Shown: positions 32,024 to 44,715 of the stretch, in pieces
Numbering within the stretch: position 1 is the first letter of the stretch
Layout of the letters: every line of letters begins with the position of its first letter
From: Geodermatophilus normandii
GTDB taxonomy: Bacteria > Actinomycetota > Actinomycetes > Mycobacteriales > Geodermatophilaceae
Reading direction: 5' to 3'
Length of the DNA: 64,000 nt
NCBI RefSeq assembly: GCF_003182485.1
Contig: NZ_QGTX01000001.1
Span: 1,632,001-1,696,000 of the forward strand
The notes under the pieces: generated by a model
Seen by the model: the letters and a program-made list of their open reading frames with translations, nothing else
Told to the model about the DNA's origin: nothing
The model's database searches: none
Made by a program: the position numbers and the translations under genes

Positions 32024-33058
32024 ATGCCCATCGCGACCCCCGAGGTCTACGCCGACATGATCAGCCGGGCGAAGGAGGGCGGCTTCGCCTACCCGGCCAT
32101 CAACTGCACCTCGTCGGAGACGATCAACGCGGCCCTGCGCGGGTTCGCCGACGCCGGCAGCGACGGGATCATCCAGTTCTCCACCGGCGGTGCCGAGTTC
32201 GGCTCGGGCACCCGGGTCAAGGACATGGTCACCGGCGCGGTCGCGCTGGCCGAGTTCGCGCACGTCGTCGCCGAGCGCTACCCGGTCAACGTCGCGCTGC
32301 ACACCGACCACTGCCCCAAGGACAAGCTCGACGCCTACGTCCGCCCGCTGATCGCGCTGTCGAAGGACCGGGTCGACGCCGGGCAGGCGCCGCTGTTCCA
32401 GTCGCACATGTGGGACGGCTCGGCCATCGACCTGGAGGAGAACCTCCAGATCGCCGAGGAGCTCATCGACAAGTGCGCGGCGGCCAAGATCGTGCTGGAG
32501 CTCGAGATCGGCGTCGTCGGCGGCGAGGAGGACGGCGTCGCGCACGACATCAACGAGAAGCTCTACACCGCCCCCGGCGACTTCGTGGCCACGGCCAAGC
32601 ACCTCGGCCTCGGCGAGCGCGGCGTCTACCTGCTCGCGGCCACCTTCGGCAACGTCCACGGCGTCTACAAGCCGGGCAACGTCAAGCTGCGGCCGGAGAT
32701 CCTCAAGCAGGGCCAGGAGGTCGTCACCGCCGAGCTGGGCCTGCCCGAGGGCAGCAAGCCGTTCAACTTCGTCTTCCACGGCGGCTCGGGCTCCCTGCAG
32801 TCGGAGATCCGCGAGGCGCTGTCCTACGGCGTGGTGAAGATGAACGTCGACACCGACACCCAGTACGCCTTCACCCGGCCGATCGCCGGGCACATGTTCA
32901 GCAACTACGACGGCGTCCTGAAGGTCGACGGCGAGGTCGGCAACAAGAAGGCCTACGACCCGCGGCCCTACATGAAGCTCGCCGAGACCGGCATGGCCGA
33001 CCGTGTCGTGCAGGCCTGCGAGGACCTGCTGTCGGCCGGCCAGTCGCCGGGCGCCTGA
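32024..33058 (+). CDS. fbaA: Class II fructose-bisphosphate aldolase
   Basis: Zinc-dependent aldol cleavage of fructose 1,6-bisphosphate in glycolysis and gluconeogenesis. It has 344 residues. The class II motifs are HTDHCPKDKLD (zinc histidine), ELEIGVVGGEEDG and FNFVFHGGSGS. ATG 32024 has CAGGAG upstream. The DUF3151 gene follows after three bases, the same neighbourhood found around fba in mycobacteria. Confidence 0.96.
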   Translation: MPIATPEVYADMISRAKEGGFAYPAINCTSSETINAALRGFADAGSDGIIQFSTGGAEFGSGTRVKDMVTGAVALAEFAHVVAERYPVNVALHTDHCPKDKLDAYVRPLIALSKDRVDAGQAPLFQSHMWDGSAIDLEENLQIAEELIDKCAAAKIVLELEIGVVGGEEDGVAHDINEKLYTAPGDFVATAKHLGLGERGVYLLAATFGNVHGVYKPGNVKLRPEILKQGQEVVTAELGLPEGSKPFNFVFHGGSGSLQSEIREALSYGVVKMNVDTDTQYAFTRPIAGHMFSNYDGVLKVDGEVGNKKAYDPRPYMKLAETGMADRVVQACEDLLSAGQSPGA

Positions 33059-33061
33059 GCC

Positions 33062-33466
33062 ATGACGCACTCACACAACCTGCTGGGCGAGCCGCCGGCC
33101 ACCCTGCTGCCGGGCGACCCCGAGGCCGAGGCGGCGCTGGCCGCCGGCACGGACCCCGCCGAGGTGGCCGCCGGGCACCCGCGCGCCAGCGCGGCCTGGG
33201 CGGCGCTGGCCGAGGCGGCACTCGAGGGTGGCCGCACCATCGAGGCCTACGCCTACGCCCGTACCGGCTACCACCGCGGCCTCGACGCGCTGCGCAAGAA
33301 CGGCTGGAAGGGCTACGGCCCGGTGCCGTGGTCGCACGAGCCCAACCGGGGCTTCCTGCGCTGCGTCACCGTGCTGGCCCGCGCGGCCGAGGCGATCGGC
33401 GAGGTCGACGAGCAGGAGCGCTGCACCCAGCTGCTGCGCGACTGCGACCCCTCGCTCGCGCCCTGA
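33062..33466 (+). CDS. DUF3151-family protein
   Basis: A 134-residue actinobacterial protein of unknown function. It matches the DUF3151 pattern, with text WAALAEAALEG, then AYAYARTGYHRGLDALR and the strongly conserved NRGFLRC. It starts three bases after the fba stop, so it is almost certainly in one transcript with the aldolase. It has no membrane segment and no obvious catalytic motif. A role tied to central carbon metabolism is only suggested by position. Confidence 0.85.
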   Translation: MTHSHNLLGEPPATLLPGDPEAEAALAAGTDPAEVAAGHPRASAAWAALAEAALEGGRTIEAYAYARTGYHRGLDALRKNGWKGYGPVPWSHEPNRGFLRCVTVLARAAEAIGEVDEQERCTQLLRDCDPSLAP

Positions 33467-33467
33467 G

Positions 33468-33518
33468 CCCGTGCACCTCCGCGGATCCGCCCTGGGCGGA
33501 TCCGCGGAGGTGCACGGG
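33468..33518. terminator. Very strong bidirectional terminator
   Basis: A perfect 24-bp stem with arms 33468-33491 and 33495-33518 and a three-base loop, ending at the stop codon of the ABC ATPase gene. It separates two convergent operons. Confidence 0.85.
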
Positions 33519-34325
33519 TCACCGCTCCCCGAGCTCGGGGTGCAGCTCCTGCAGGCGGCTGGTCAGGGCGGTCAGCTCCTCACCGCCGGCCATGAGCCGG
33601 GTCAGGTCGTCGGCGTCGACGTCGGCGCGGGTGAGGTCCCCGGCGACCTGGCCGCGCGCCAGCAGCAGGAAGCGGTCGCCGACCAGGTGCGCGTAGCGCG
33701 GGTTGTGGGTGACGAGGACGACGGCGAGGCCCTGCGCCCGCGCGCCCAGCACGGCCTGCCCGACCAGCGTGTGCTGCGCGATCGTCATCGGCTCCGTCGG
33801 CTCGTCGAGCACCAGCGCCCGCGCGCCGAAGTGCAGGGCCCGGGCGATGGCCAGGCTCTGCCGCAGCCCGGGACGCAGCGAGTTGACCGGCTGGTCGGGG
33901 TCGACCCCGGTGACGCCGATGCGCTCCAGCGCCCGCACGGTGGTCTCCCGGGCCGCGTCGACGTCGAGCCGCCGCAGCGGCCACGCCCCGCGCGTCGGCT
34001 CGGCGCCCAGGCAGAGGTTGCGCCACACCGACAGCAGCGGGGCGACGGCGAGGTCCTGCCACACCGTCGCGATCCCCGCGGCCCGCGCGGCCCGCGGACT
34101 GGGGAACCGCACCGGGACGCCGTCGAGGAGGAGCTCGCCCTCGTCGTGCCGGCGCAGTCCCGACAGCACCGAGACCAGCGTGGACTTGCCCGAGCCGTTC
34201 TCCCCGAGCACGCAGGTGATCCGCCCGCCCTCCAGGGTGACACCGACCCGGTCCAGCGCCGGGACGCCGCCGTGGCGCACGGTGAGCCCGCGCAGCTCGA
34301 GCACCGGCGGCACGGGCGCGCTCAC
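33519..34325 (-). CDS. Sugar-type ABC transporter ATP-binding protein
   Basis: A 268-residue nucleotide-binding subunit of the ribose/xylose-type importer group (single ATPase domain). Walker A is GENGSGKST, Walker B is ALVLDEPTEPM, the H-loop is VVLVTHNPRY. The signature loop reads NSLRPGLRQ, a departure from LSGGQ that is usual in one branch of sugar ATPases. Its GTG overlaps the stop of the permease gene by four bases. A substrate-binding protein gene is missing, so it may belong to a scattered or lost system. Confidence 0.86.
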   Translation of the reverse strand: MSAPVPPVLELRGLTVRHGGVPALDRVGVTLEGGRITCVLGENGSGKSTLVSVLSGLRRHDEGELLLDGVPVRFPSPRAARAAGIATVWQDLAVAPLLSVWRNLCLGAEPTRGAWPLRRLDVDAARETTVRALERIGVTGVDPDQPVNSLRPGLRQSLAIARALHFGARALVLDEPTEPMTIAQHTLVGQAVLGARAQGLAVVLVTHNPRYAHLVGDRFLLLARGQVAGDLTRADVDADDLTRLMAGGEELTALTSRLQELHPELGER

Positions 34326-35365
34326 GACCGTGGCGCGGCCCGCAGCCGGCCGCGCACCACCCCTCCGACGACCAGTGCCACCAGCAGCAGGACGCCGAGT
34401 GCCACCTGCGACCAGCGCTGGTCCCACCCCGACAGCTCCACGCCCTCGCGCGCCACGGCGTAGAGCAGCGCGCCCACCGCGGCGCCGGCCATGGAGCCGA
34501 AGCCGCCGGTGAGCAGGCAGCCGCCGATGACGGCGACCACCACGTAGTCGATCGCGGTCACCAGCGCCGGGGTGGCGCCGACGCTCGCGGCCGGCACCAG
34601 CGCCAGCGTGCCGATCAGCCAGCCCGCCGTCGCGGTGAGCGCGTAGAGCACCAGCGTCGTCCGGCGGACCGGGACGCCGAGCTCCCGGGCGGCCCGGCGG
34701 GAGCTGCCCATGGCCAGCACCTCGTTGCCGAAGCGGGTGCGCCACAGCAGCCAGCCGGCGCCCGCGGTCGCGGCCAGCCACCACAGCAGCGAGACGGGGA
34801 AGACGCCACCGCCCACCTCGGCGGTCGCGCCGAACACCGCCGACGCCGACGGCCAGCCCGGTGCCGCGTCCAGTCCGCTGATCCGGGGCGCGCCGGCGAG
34901 CAGCGGCAGCACCGACAGCGTCGTGCCCTGCAGCACCAGCGCGGTCGCGAGGGTGACCAGGAAGCTCGGCAGCCCGGTGCGGACCACCAGCCAGCCGTTG
35001 ACCAGCCCGACGGCCAGCGCTGCGACCAGCGACGTGAGCAGTGCCGGCCAGACGCCCCACTCACCGACGCCGACGAGGACCGCGGTGAGGACGGCGCTGG
35101 CGAGGGTCACCGTGCCGATCGAGAGGTCGAAGTGGCCGCCGACCAGCAGCAGGCCCACCGCCACACCGCCGATGCCGAGCAGCGCCGCGGCGTCGAGGAC
35201 CCCGGCCAGGCCGGCCGGGGCGAGCAGGTCCGGGACCCGCAGGCCGAAGAGCAGGACGACGACGGCCAGGCCCAGGACCGCGGCCAGGCTGGGCCGGGCG
35301 AGCACCCGGTCGAGCAGGCGCCGGCGCGGCGGCGCGGACCGGGAGGGCAGGCGGTCGACGGACAC
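34322..35365 (-). CDS. Sugar-type ABC transporter permease (RbsC-like)
   Basis: A 347-residue membrane subunit with about nine hydrophobic segments of the BPD_transp_2 family. Diagnostic text is LVGGHFDLSIGTV (residues about 80-92), followed by VNGWLVVRTGLPSFLVTL and FGNEVLAMGSSRRAAR, the loop that contacts the ATPase. GTG 35365. It is coupled to the ATPase gene downstream (four-base overlap). No periplasmic-binding-protein gene lies on either side. Confidence 0.87.
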   Translation of the reverse strand: MSVDRLPSRSAPPRRRLLDRVLARPSLAAVLGLAVVVLLFGLRVPDLLAPAGLAGVLDAAALLGIGGVAVGLLLVGGHFDLSIGTVTLASAVLTAVLVGVGEWGVWPALLTSLVAALAVGLVNGWLVVRTGLPSFLVTLATALVLQGTTLSVLPLLAGAPRISGLDAAPGWPSASAVFGATAEVGGGVFPVSLLWWLAATAGAGWLLWRTRFGNEVLAMGSSRRAARELGVPVRRTTLVLYALTATAGWLIGTLALVPAASVGATPALVTAIDYVVVAVIGGCLLTGGFGSMAGAAVGALLYAVAREGVELSGWDQRWSQVALGVLLLVALVVGGVVRGRLRAAPRS

Positions 35366-35443
35366 CGGGGCAGACGGGCGCAGGAGGGCCTCCTCGGGCT
35401 GGGGCCTCCCCAGTGTCCACGACCCGCCGGGTGCGGGCGCGCG

Positions 35444-37414
<1,971 letters not shown>

Positions 37415-37421
37415 CGGGAGG

Positions 37422-37457
37422 GCCCCCTGCCCCCGCCGTGGGCGGGGAGCAGGGGGC
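37422..37457. terminator. Bidirectional terminator between purA and the GDPD gene
   Basis: A GC-rich stem of about 16 bp (left arm 37422-37437, right arm 37441-37457) with a three-base loop and one mismatch, between convergent genes. Confidence 0.65.
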
Positions 37458-37463
37458 GCGGGG

Positions 37464-38513
37464 CTAGGCGAGGACGCGCATCGGGCGCGTGCGGTCGGGG
37501 TCGCGCACCTCGGCGCGGGCGGCGGCGACGACGTCGGGGTTGTCGGTGATGATCCCGTCGACGCCCAGCGCCAGCAGCAGCCGGGCCGCGCCGAGGGCGT
37601 CACCGGCGGCCGCCGGGACGTCGCTGCTGCGCAGGTGCAGCGGGAGGAACGTGTTCTCGGCGGCCAGCGTCCACGGCACCACGGACAGCCCCGCCGCGTG
37701 TGCCCGGGTCACCAGGTCGGAGACGCCGGTCATCCGGTCGTCGGCGTCGCGCAGCAGGATGCGGTCGACGCTCGGCGCGATGCCCTGGGCGTAGGTGGAG
37801 ACCGCGCGCAGTCCGGCGTTGGTGAGCAGGTGGTCGTCGCAGGACGCCGTCTCCACCAGCTGGAACAGGGTCGGTCCGTCGTCACCGAGATCGGCGCGCA
37901 GCCGGCGCAGGCCCGCGGTGTCGAAGGACTGCAGCACGACCGGGCCGTCGGGGGCGGTGGCGTCGAGGCGGCGCAGCTCGGCGGCCACCAGCTCGGTCAT
38001 CGGCTGGCCGCGCTCGGCCGACCAGGAGGGCTTCTTCAGCTCGGCCAGGACGCGGACCTGCCGTTGCGGCGTGCTCCGGCGTCGGGCCAGCTCGACGACC
38101 TCCTCGAGCGTGAGGATGCCGAACTGGCCGTCGTAGGCGGTGTTCAGCGGGCGCAGCTCGGGGTGGCGTTCGACGGCGCGCAGGGTGCGCAGCTCGGCGA
38201 GGGTGAAGTCCTCGGCGAACCAGCCGGTGCGGCGCTTGCGGCCCACCCGCCGCGAGGTGCGCCGGTCGGCGAACTCGGGCCGGGAGGCGACGTCGGTCGT
38301 GCGCGAGAGCTCGTTCTCGTGCCGCGCGACCAGGGCGCCGTCGCTGGTGACGACGATGTCGGGCTCGATGAGGTCCGCGCCCATGTCGATGGCCAGCTCG
38401 TAGCTGGCGGTCGTGTGCTCCGGGCGGTACGCACAGGCACCGCGGTGACCGATGACGAAGGGATCCGAGGAGCGGACCCGTGCGTGAGTCGCGAGCGACT
38501 CGGTCGCGTGCAT
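37464..38513 (-). CDS. Glycerophosphodiester phosphodiesterase
   Basis: Hydrolyses glycerophosphodiesters to glycerol 3-phosphate and alcohol. It has 349 residues and a TIM-barrel GDPD fold. Catalytic text is VIGHRGACAYRPEHT (His and Arg near residue 22), then IEPDIVVTSDGALVARHE (metal-binding acids and the second His). No signal peptide is evident, so it may be cytosolic. ATG 38513 is chosen; upstream in-frame starts to 38627 add residues without family similarity. It is divergent from rsgA. Confidence 0.9.
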   Translation of the reverse strand: MHATESLATHARVRSSDPFVIGHRGACAYRPEHTTASYELAIDMGADLIEPDIVVTSDGALVARHENELSRTTDVASRPEFADRRTSRRVGRKRRTGWFAEDFTLAELRTLRAVERHPELRPLNTAYDGQFGILTLEEVVELARRRSTPQRQVRVLAELKKPSWSAERGQPMTELVAAELRRLDATAPDGPVVLQSFDTAGLRRLRADLGDDGPTLFQLVETASCDDHLLTNAGLRAVSTYAQGIAPSVDRILLRDADDRMTGVSDLVTRAHAAGLSVVPWTLAAENTFLPLHLRSSDVPAAAGDALGAARLLLALGVDGIITDNPDVVAAARAEVRDPDRTRPMRVLA

Positions 38514-38618
38514 GCCATCCAGAACACCCGACCGAGGTGTCGGTATGGCGAACGCGGACTGGCGAGTCGCTGAGAATTGGGAGGACGGCGCGCTGACCTG
38601 GGAGGCACCATCCGGTCC

Positions 38619-39650
38619 GTGACGCATCTCTCAGACGTCGGCTGGTCCCGGGACCGGCTCGAGCAGCTGCCCGAGGGGACCTCACCCGGACGGGTGGCGC
38701 GGGTCGACCGCGGCCGCCTCACCGTGCTCACCGCCGACGGCGAGCGGCGCGTCCACCCGGCCGCCGGCCTGTACGACCCCGACGGCGTAGCGGTCCCGGC
38801 GGTCGGTGACTGGGTGGCGCTGCGCGGGGAGCTCGCCGTCGCGCTGCTGCCCCGCACCTCGGCGTTCACCCGCACCGTCGCCGGGCGGACGTCGGCCGCG
38901 CAGGTCGTGGCCGCCAACCTCGACCTGGTGCTCGTCGTCGACGCCCTGGCCGGCCCGACGCGCGCCCGGCGCGTCGAGCGCTACCTGGCCGTGGCGTGGG
39001 GGAGCGGGGCGACGCCGGTCGTCGTCCTCACCAAGGCCGACCTGTGCGACGACGTCGACGCCGCCGTGGCGGAGGTGGCCGAGGACGCCCTCGGCGTCGA
39101 GGTGCTCGCCGTGAGCGCCCGCACCGGCGAGGGGCTGGACGCGGTGCGGGCGCTGCTCGGCCCGGGGCGGACGGCGGCGATGGTCGGCCCCTCCGGCGTC
39201 GGGAAGTCCTCGCTGGCCAACGCGCTCGCCGGGCGGGAGGTGGCCCCCACGCAGGACGTCCGGGAGGCCGACGGGCGCGGGCGGCACACCACCACCTCGC
39301 GCGAGCTGCACGTGCTGCCCGGCGGCGGCCTGCTGGTCGACACCCCCGGCATGCGCGAGCTCGGCCTCTACGACGACGAGGGGGTGGACACCGCCTACGC
39401 CGACGTCGCCGAGCTGGCCACCGGCTGCCGCTTCCGCGACTGCGCGCACCGCACCGAGCCCGGCTGCGCCGTCGCGGCGGCGATCGACGACGGCCGGCTC
39501 GACCCCGCCCGCCTCCTCGGCTGGCGCAAGCTGCAGGCCGAGGCGCACCGCCAGCTGCTGCGGTCCGACGCCCGTGCCCGCGCCGCCGAGCACCAGCGGG
39601 CCAAGGTCCTGTTCCGCGCCTACCGCTCGCAGCCGAACCGGGTGCGGTAG
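38619..39650 (+). CDS. rsgA: Ribosome small-subunit-dependent GTPase RsgA
   Basis: Late 30S assembly factor. It has 343 residues: an OB-fold, a circularly permuted GTPase with G4 TKAD before G1 GPSGVGKSS and G3 DTPGMRE, then a zinc-knuckle Cys region [17 protein letters not shown] 38619 has GGGAGG upstream. purD follows after a 26-bp gap and has its own leaderless promoter. Confidence 0.94.
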   Translation: MTHLSDVGWSRDRLEQLPEGTSPGRVARVDRGRLTVLTADGERRVHPAAGLYDPDGVAVPAVGDWVALRGELAVALLPRTSAFTRTVAGRTSAAQVVAANLDLVLVVDALAGPTRARRVERYLAVAWGSGATPVVVLTKADLCDDVDAAVAEVAEDALGVEVLAVSARTGEGLDAVRALLGPGRTAAMVGPSGVGKSSLANALAGREVAPTQDVREADGRGRHTTTSRELHVLPGGGLLVDTPGMRELGLYDDEGVDTAYADVAELATGCRFRDCAHRTEPGCAVAAAIDDGRLDPARLLGWRKLQAEAHRQLLRSDARARAAEHQRAKVLFRAYRSQPNRVR

Positions 39651-39662
39651 CCGGCCCCTGGG

Positions 39663-39668
39663 TAGGGT
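39663..39668 (+). promoter_or_regulatory. -10 element TAGGGT, leaderless purD promoter
   Basis: TAGGGT ends eight bases before the purD GTG, with no ribosome-binding site between. Confidence 0.5.
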
Positions 39669-39676
39669 CGCGCTCC

Positions 39677-40945
39677 GTGCGCGTGCTCGTGATCGGCTCC
39701 GGAGCCCGGGAGCACGCCCTGTGCGTGGCTCTGACGTCCGACCCCGCGGTGACCGCGCTGGCCTGCGCGCCGGGCAACGCCGGCACGCGGGCGGTCGCCG
39801 AGCACCGGCCGGTCGACGTCGCCGACCCGGTGGCGGTCGCCGCGCTGGCCACCGGCTGGGGTGCCGACCTCGTCGTCGTCGGGCCCGAGGTGCCGCTGGT
39901 CGCCGGGGCCGCCGACGCCGTCCGCGACGCCGGCATCGCCTGCTTCGGCCCCTCGGCGCAGGCCGCCCAGATCGAGGGCAGCAAGTCCTTCGCCAAGCAC
40001 GTCATGGCCGCCGCCGGTGTGCCCACCGCGCGTGCCTGGCCGGTCGGCGGCCCGGCGGAGCTGGAGACGGCGCTGGACGAGGCCCTGCACCTCGGGGGCG
40101 GGGCGCCGTACGTCGTGAAGGACGACGGGCTCGCCGCCGGCAAGGGCGTCGTCGTCACGACCGACCGGGACGCCGCCCTCGCCCACGGGCACGGCGTGCT
40201 CGACGCCGGCGGGGCGGTGCTGGTCGAGGAGTACCTCGACGGCCCCGAGGTCTCGCTGTTCGCCGTCACCGACGGGACGACGGTCCTGCCGCTGCTGCCC
40301 GCCCAGGACGCCAAGCGCCGCGACGACGGCGACGCCGGCCCGAACACCGGGGGGATGGGCGCCTACGCGCCGCTGCCCTGGGCGCCGGCGGGGCTGGTCG
40401 ACGAGGTGCTCGTGACCGTGCTGCAGCCGACCGTCGACGAGATGCGCCGTCGCGGCGAGCCGTTCAGCGGCCTGCTCTACGCCGGGCTGGCGCTGACCTC
40501 CCGCGGCGTGCGGGTGGTCGAGTTCAACGCCCGCTTCGGCGACCCGGAGACGCAGGTCGTGCTGCCGCTGCTGGAGACGCCGCTGGCCGGGCTGCTGTCC
40601 GCCGCGGCCACCGGCACGCTCGCCGACCACCCGCCGCTGACCTGGCGCGACGGCGCCGCGGTGACCGTCGTCGTCGCGGCGGCCGGCTACCCCGAGGCGC
40701 CGCGCACCGGTGACCCGGTGACCGGCGCGGACGGGCCCGGCGTGCTGCACGCGGGCACGGCCGTGGGCCCGGACGGAACGGTCCGCTCCGCCGGCGGGCG
40801 GGTCCTCGCCGTCACCGCCACCGGGACCGACCTCGCCGCCGCACGGCAGGCGGCCTACGAGCGGGTGGCCGCGGTCCGGCTCGCCGGGGCCCACTGGCGC
40901 ACCGACATCGCCCTGGCCGCCGTCGAGGGCCGCATCAGGGTCTGA
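39677..40945 (+). CDS. purD: Phosphoribosylamine--glycine ligase
   Basis: ATP-grasp enzyme making GAR from phosphoribosylamine, step two of purine synthesis. It has 422 residues. N-terminal [16 protein letters not shown]-grasp texts [14 protein letters not shown] and [10 protein letters not shown], and the metal/ATP segment [14 protein letters not shown] are all present. GTG 39677 agrees with a leaderless TAGGGT promoter. purB lies about 1.6 kb downstream on the same strand beyond a convergent permease gene. Confidence 0.96.
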   Translation: MRVLVIGSGAREHALCVALTSDPAVTALACAPGNAGTRAVAEHRPVDVADPVAVAALATGWGADLVVVGPEVPLVAGAADAVRDAGIACFGPSAQAAQIEGSKSFAKHVMAAAGVPTARAWPVGGPAELETALDEALHLGGGAPYVVKDDGLAAGKGVVVTTDRDAALAHGHGVLDAGGAVLVEEYLDGPEVSLFAVTDGTTVLPLLPAQDAKRRDDGDAGPNTGGMGAYAPLPWAPAGLVDEVLVTVLQPTVDEMRRRGEPFSGLLYAGLALTSRGVRVVEFNARFGDPETQVVLPLLETPLAGLLSAAATGTLADHPPLTWRDGAAVTVVVAAAGYPEAPRTGDPVTGADGPGVLHAGTAVGPDGTVRSAGGRVLAVTATGTDLAAARQAAYERVAAVRLAGAHWRTDIALAAVEGRIRV

Positions 40946-40966
40946 GCCCCCGTCCGGTCCGCTCCT

Positions 40967-41026
40967 CGGCCCCTTGCAGGGGCCCGCCGCGAGCTAGGGA
41001 GCGACGGGGGGCAGGGGGTCCTTCCG
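40967..41026 (+). repeat. Family C dispersed repeat, copy 1
   Basis: About 58 bp beginning CGGCCCC-TTGCA-GGGGCC, which is itself a hairpin, and ending in a G-rich tail with GGGGGTCCTT. It closely resembles 52024-52086. It lies between purD and the convergent AI-2E gene, right up to the latter's stop codon, so it may also act as a terminator. Confidence 0.6.
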
Positions 41027-42442
41027 TCAGGCGCGGACTCCCACCGCCGGGCGGCCGCGCTCCGGGCGCGGCTCGGGCGGCCGCGGGCCGTCGTGCCGCC
41101 GGGACAGGTAGGTGCCGGCCACGTTCGCGCAGGCCACCACCGGCACCGCGATGAGCGCGCCGAAGATCCCGGCGATCAGCAGGCCGGCCGCGATCGCCAG
41201 CACGACCGCGAGCGGGTGCACGTGCACCGCCTTGCCCAGCAGCAGCGGCTGCAGGACGTGCCCCTCGAGCTGCATGACGAGCACCACGATCGCCAGCGCG
41301 ATCAGCGCGGTGATGGGGCCCTTGGTCACCAGCGCCACCAGCACGGCGACCGAGCCGGCGAGGAACGACCCGATGATCGGGACGAACGCGCCGAGGAACA
41401 CCAGCGCGGCCAGCGGGATGACCAGTTGCACGCCGAGGATCGCCAGGCCGATGCCGATGCCGATCGCGTCGACCAGCGCGACCGCGACGGTGGCCCGCAC
41501 GTAGGAGATCAGCGTCCGCCACGAGCGGCGGGCGGCCTCGTCCATGTAGGCGCGGGCGTCGCGCGGGAACAGCCCCACCAGCCACAGCCAGATGGACCGG
41601 CCGTCCTTCAGGAAGAAGAACAGCGTGAACAGCGCCAGGACGATGCCGGTGAAGACCTCGCCCACGGTGGTGGCGGTGGTGAGCGCGCCGGAGGCGAGGG
41701 TGTCCTGGTTGGCCACGAGCGCGTCCTGGGCGGCGGTGACCGCCTCGTCGATCTGCCGCTGGGTGACCGGGAAGGTGTCGACGGCGAAGTCGCGGATCTG
41801 GTCGAGGCCCTGGCTGACCTGGTCGGCGAGGTCGGAGAAGCCGGCGCTGATCTGCTGGACGACGAGCGTGATGATGCCGGCGACCACCGCCAGCCCGACC
41901 AGCAGCATCGCGAACGCGGCCAGCGAGCGCGGCCAGCCGTGCCGGATGAGGGCCGCCGCCCCCGGCTGCAGCAGTGCCGCCAGCAGCAGCGCCACGAACA
42001 CCGGGACGACCACGACGGCGACGTAGGCGGCGAGGTAGAGCAGCACGTAGAGGCCGGCGAGGACGGCGATGAGCCGCCAGGAGTACGCCGCGGCCGTGCG
42101 CAGCCCGCTCGGCACCGAGGAGTCACCGCGCGGCGGCTCCCGGCCGGGACCGAGCACCCGGCGGCCGCGCTCCACGGCCCGCTGCGGGCGTCCACCCTGG
42201 GGCGGGCCGCTCACCCCGCCGGGACCGAGCGGCCCGTCGAGGTCGGGGGCGCCCGGCTCGGGGCTGCCCAGGGGCGGTTCGTCGTCGGCGGGCGGCGCGG
42301 CGGGGTCGACGTCGCCCTCGTCGTCGCGCACGAGGATCGCCCGGTCGTCGTCGCGCTCGGGCCACGCGTGTGGATCGCGCTCGCCGGCCGCCCGGATGCG
42401 CTCGCGCGCCCGGGCGACCACGTCGCTGGCCCGTCGCAGCAT
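41027..42442 (-). CDS. AI-2E (PerM) family transporter
   Basis: A 471-residue membrane protein. A charged, Pro/Asp-rich cytoplasmic N-terminus occupies residues 1-125, longer than in most PerM members. About eight hydrophobic segments follow with the family segments LVGLFPRDARAYMDEA, YVRATVAVALVDAIGIGIG and LGAFVPIIGSFLAG. It is named after E. coli TqsA/YdgG, but most family members have unknown substrates. ATG 42442 has GGAGG upstream. It is divergent from purB. Confidence 0.88.
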   Translation of the reverse strand: MLRRASDVVARARERIRAAGERDPHAWPERDDDRAILVRDDEGDVDPAAPPADDEPPLGSPEPGAPDLDGPLGPGGVSGPPQGGRPQRAVERGRRVLGPGREPPRGDSSVPSGLRTAAAYSWRLIAVLAGLYVLLYLAAYVAVVVVPVFVALLLAALLQPGAAALIRHGWPRSLAAFAMLLVGLAVVAGIITLVVQQISAGFSDLADQVSQGLDQIRDFAVDTFPVTQRQIDEAVTAAQDALVANQDTLASGALTTATTVGEVFTGIVLALFTLFFFLKDGRSIWLWLVGLFPRDARAYMDEAARRSWRTLISYVRATVAVALVDAIGIGIGLAILGVQLVIPLAALVFLGAFVPIIGSFLAGSVAVLVALVTKGPITALIALAIVVLVMQLEGHVLQPLLLGKAVHVHPLAVVLAIAAGLLIAGIFGALIAVPVVACANVAGTYLSRRHDGPRPPEPRPERGRPAVGVRA

Positions 42443-42547
42443 CGACGTCCTCCGGCTCGGGGGATGGGGGCCGTTCTCGATCACGCTAGCGCTGCGGGAG
42501 GATGTCCACGTGCCTCGACGAGCTGACCGATTGACGGCGGTACCCGC

Positions 42548-43854
<1,307 letters not shown>

Positions 43855-43855
<1 letters not shown>

Positions 43856-44715
43856 TGCCCGACCTGCCCCTCGTCGCGCGCGGCAAGGTGCGCGAGGTCT
43901 ACGACGCCGGGGACGGGCGGCTGCTGCTGGTGGCCTCCGACCGCATCTCGGCCTACGACGCCGTGCTGCCGACGCCGATCCCGGACAAGGGGCGGGTGCT
44001 CACCGCGCTGTCGGTGTGGTGGTTCGACCAGCTCACGCCGGTGCTGGACTCCTTCGGCGCGACGCACCACCTGCTGTCGGCCACGGACGTGCCCGCCGAG
44101 GTGGCCGGCCGCGCGATGCTCGTGCGGCGGCTGGACATGCTGCCGGTGGAGTGCGTGGCCCGGGGCTACCTGTCGGGCTCGGGGACGGCGGAGTACGCCC
44201 GCACCGGCTCGATCCGCGACGTGGCGCTGCCCCCCGGCCTGGTCGAGGGCTCGCGGCTGCCCGCGCCGGTGTTCACGCCGTCGACCAAGGCCGCGGTGGG
44301 GGAGCACGACGAGGCGATCGACTTCCTGCGCGTGGTCGACCTGGTCGGTGCCGCCCGGGCCGAGGAGCTGCGCGAGCTGACGCTGGCGCTGTACCGGCGG
44401 GGCGCGGAGATCGCCGCGGAGGCGGGCATCCTGCTGGCCGACACGAAGGTCGAGTTCGGCGTCGACGCCGGCGGCGGCCTGGTCCTCGGCGACGAGGTGC
44501 TCACGCCGGACTCCTCGCGCTTCTGGCCGGCGTCGTCGTGGGCGCCGGGTGCGCCGCAGCCGTCGTTCGACAAGCAGTACGTCCGCGACTGGCTGACCTC
44601 CTCGGGCTGGGACCGGGTCTCCCCCGCCCCCGAGCTGCCCGACGACGTCGTCGCCGCCACACGCGAGCGCTACGTCGCCGCCTACGAGCAGCTGACCGGC
44701 ACCCCCTTCGTCTGA
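43855..44715 (+). CDS. purC: Phosphoribosylaminoimidazole-succinocarboxamide synthase
   Basis: Joins CAIR and aspartate to SAICAR. It has 286 residues. Signature segments are GKVREVY at the N-terminus, DRISAYDAVLPTPIPDKG, and ADTKVEFGVD near residue 200. ATG 43855 is created by the purB stop overlap, and the stop overlaps the next ATG in the same TGATG form. It is part of purB-purC-hydrolase. Confidence 0.97.
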
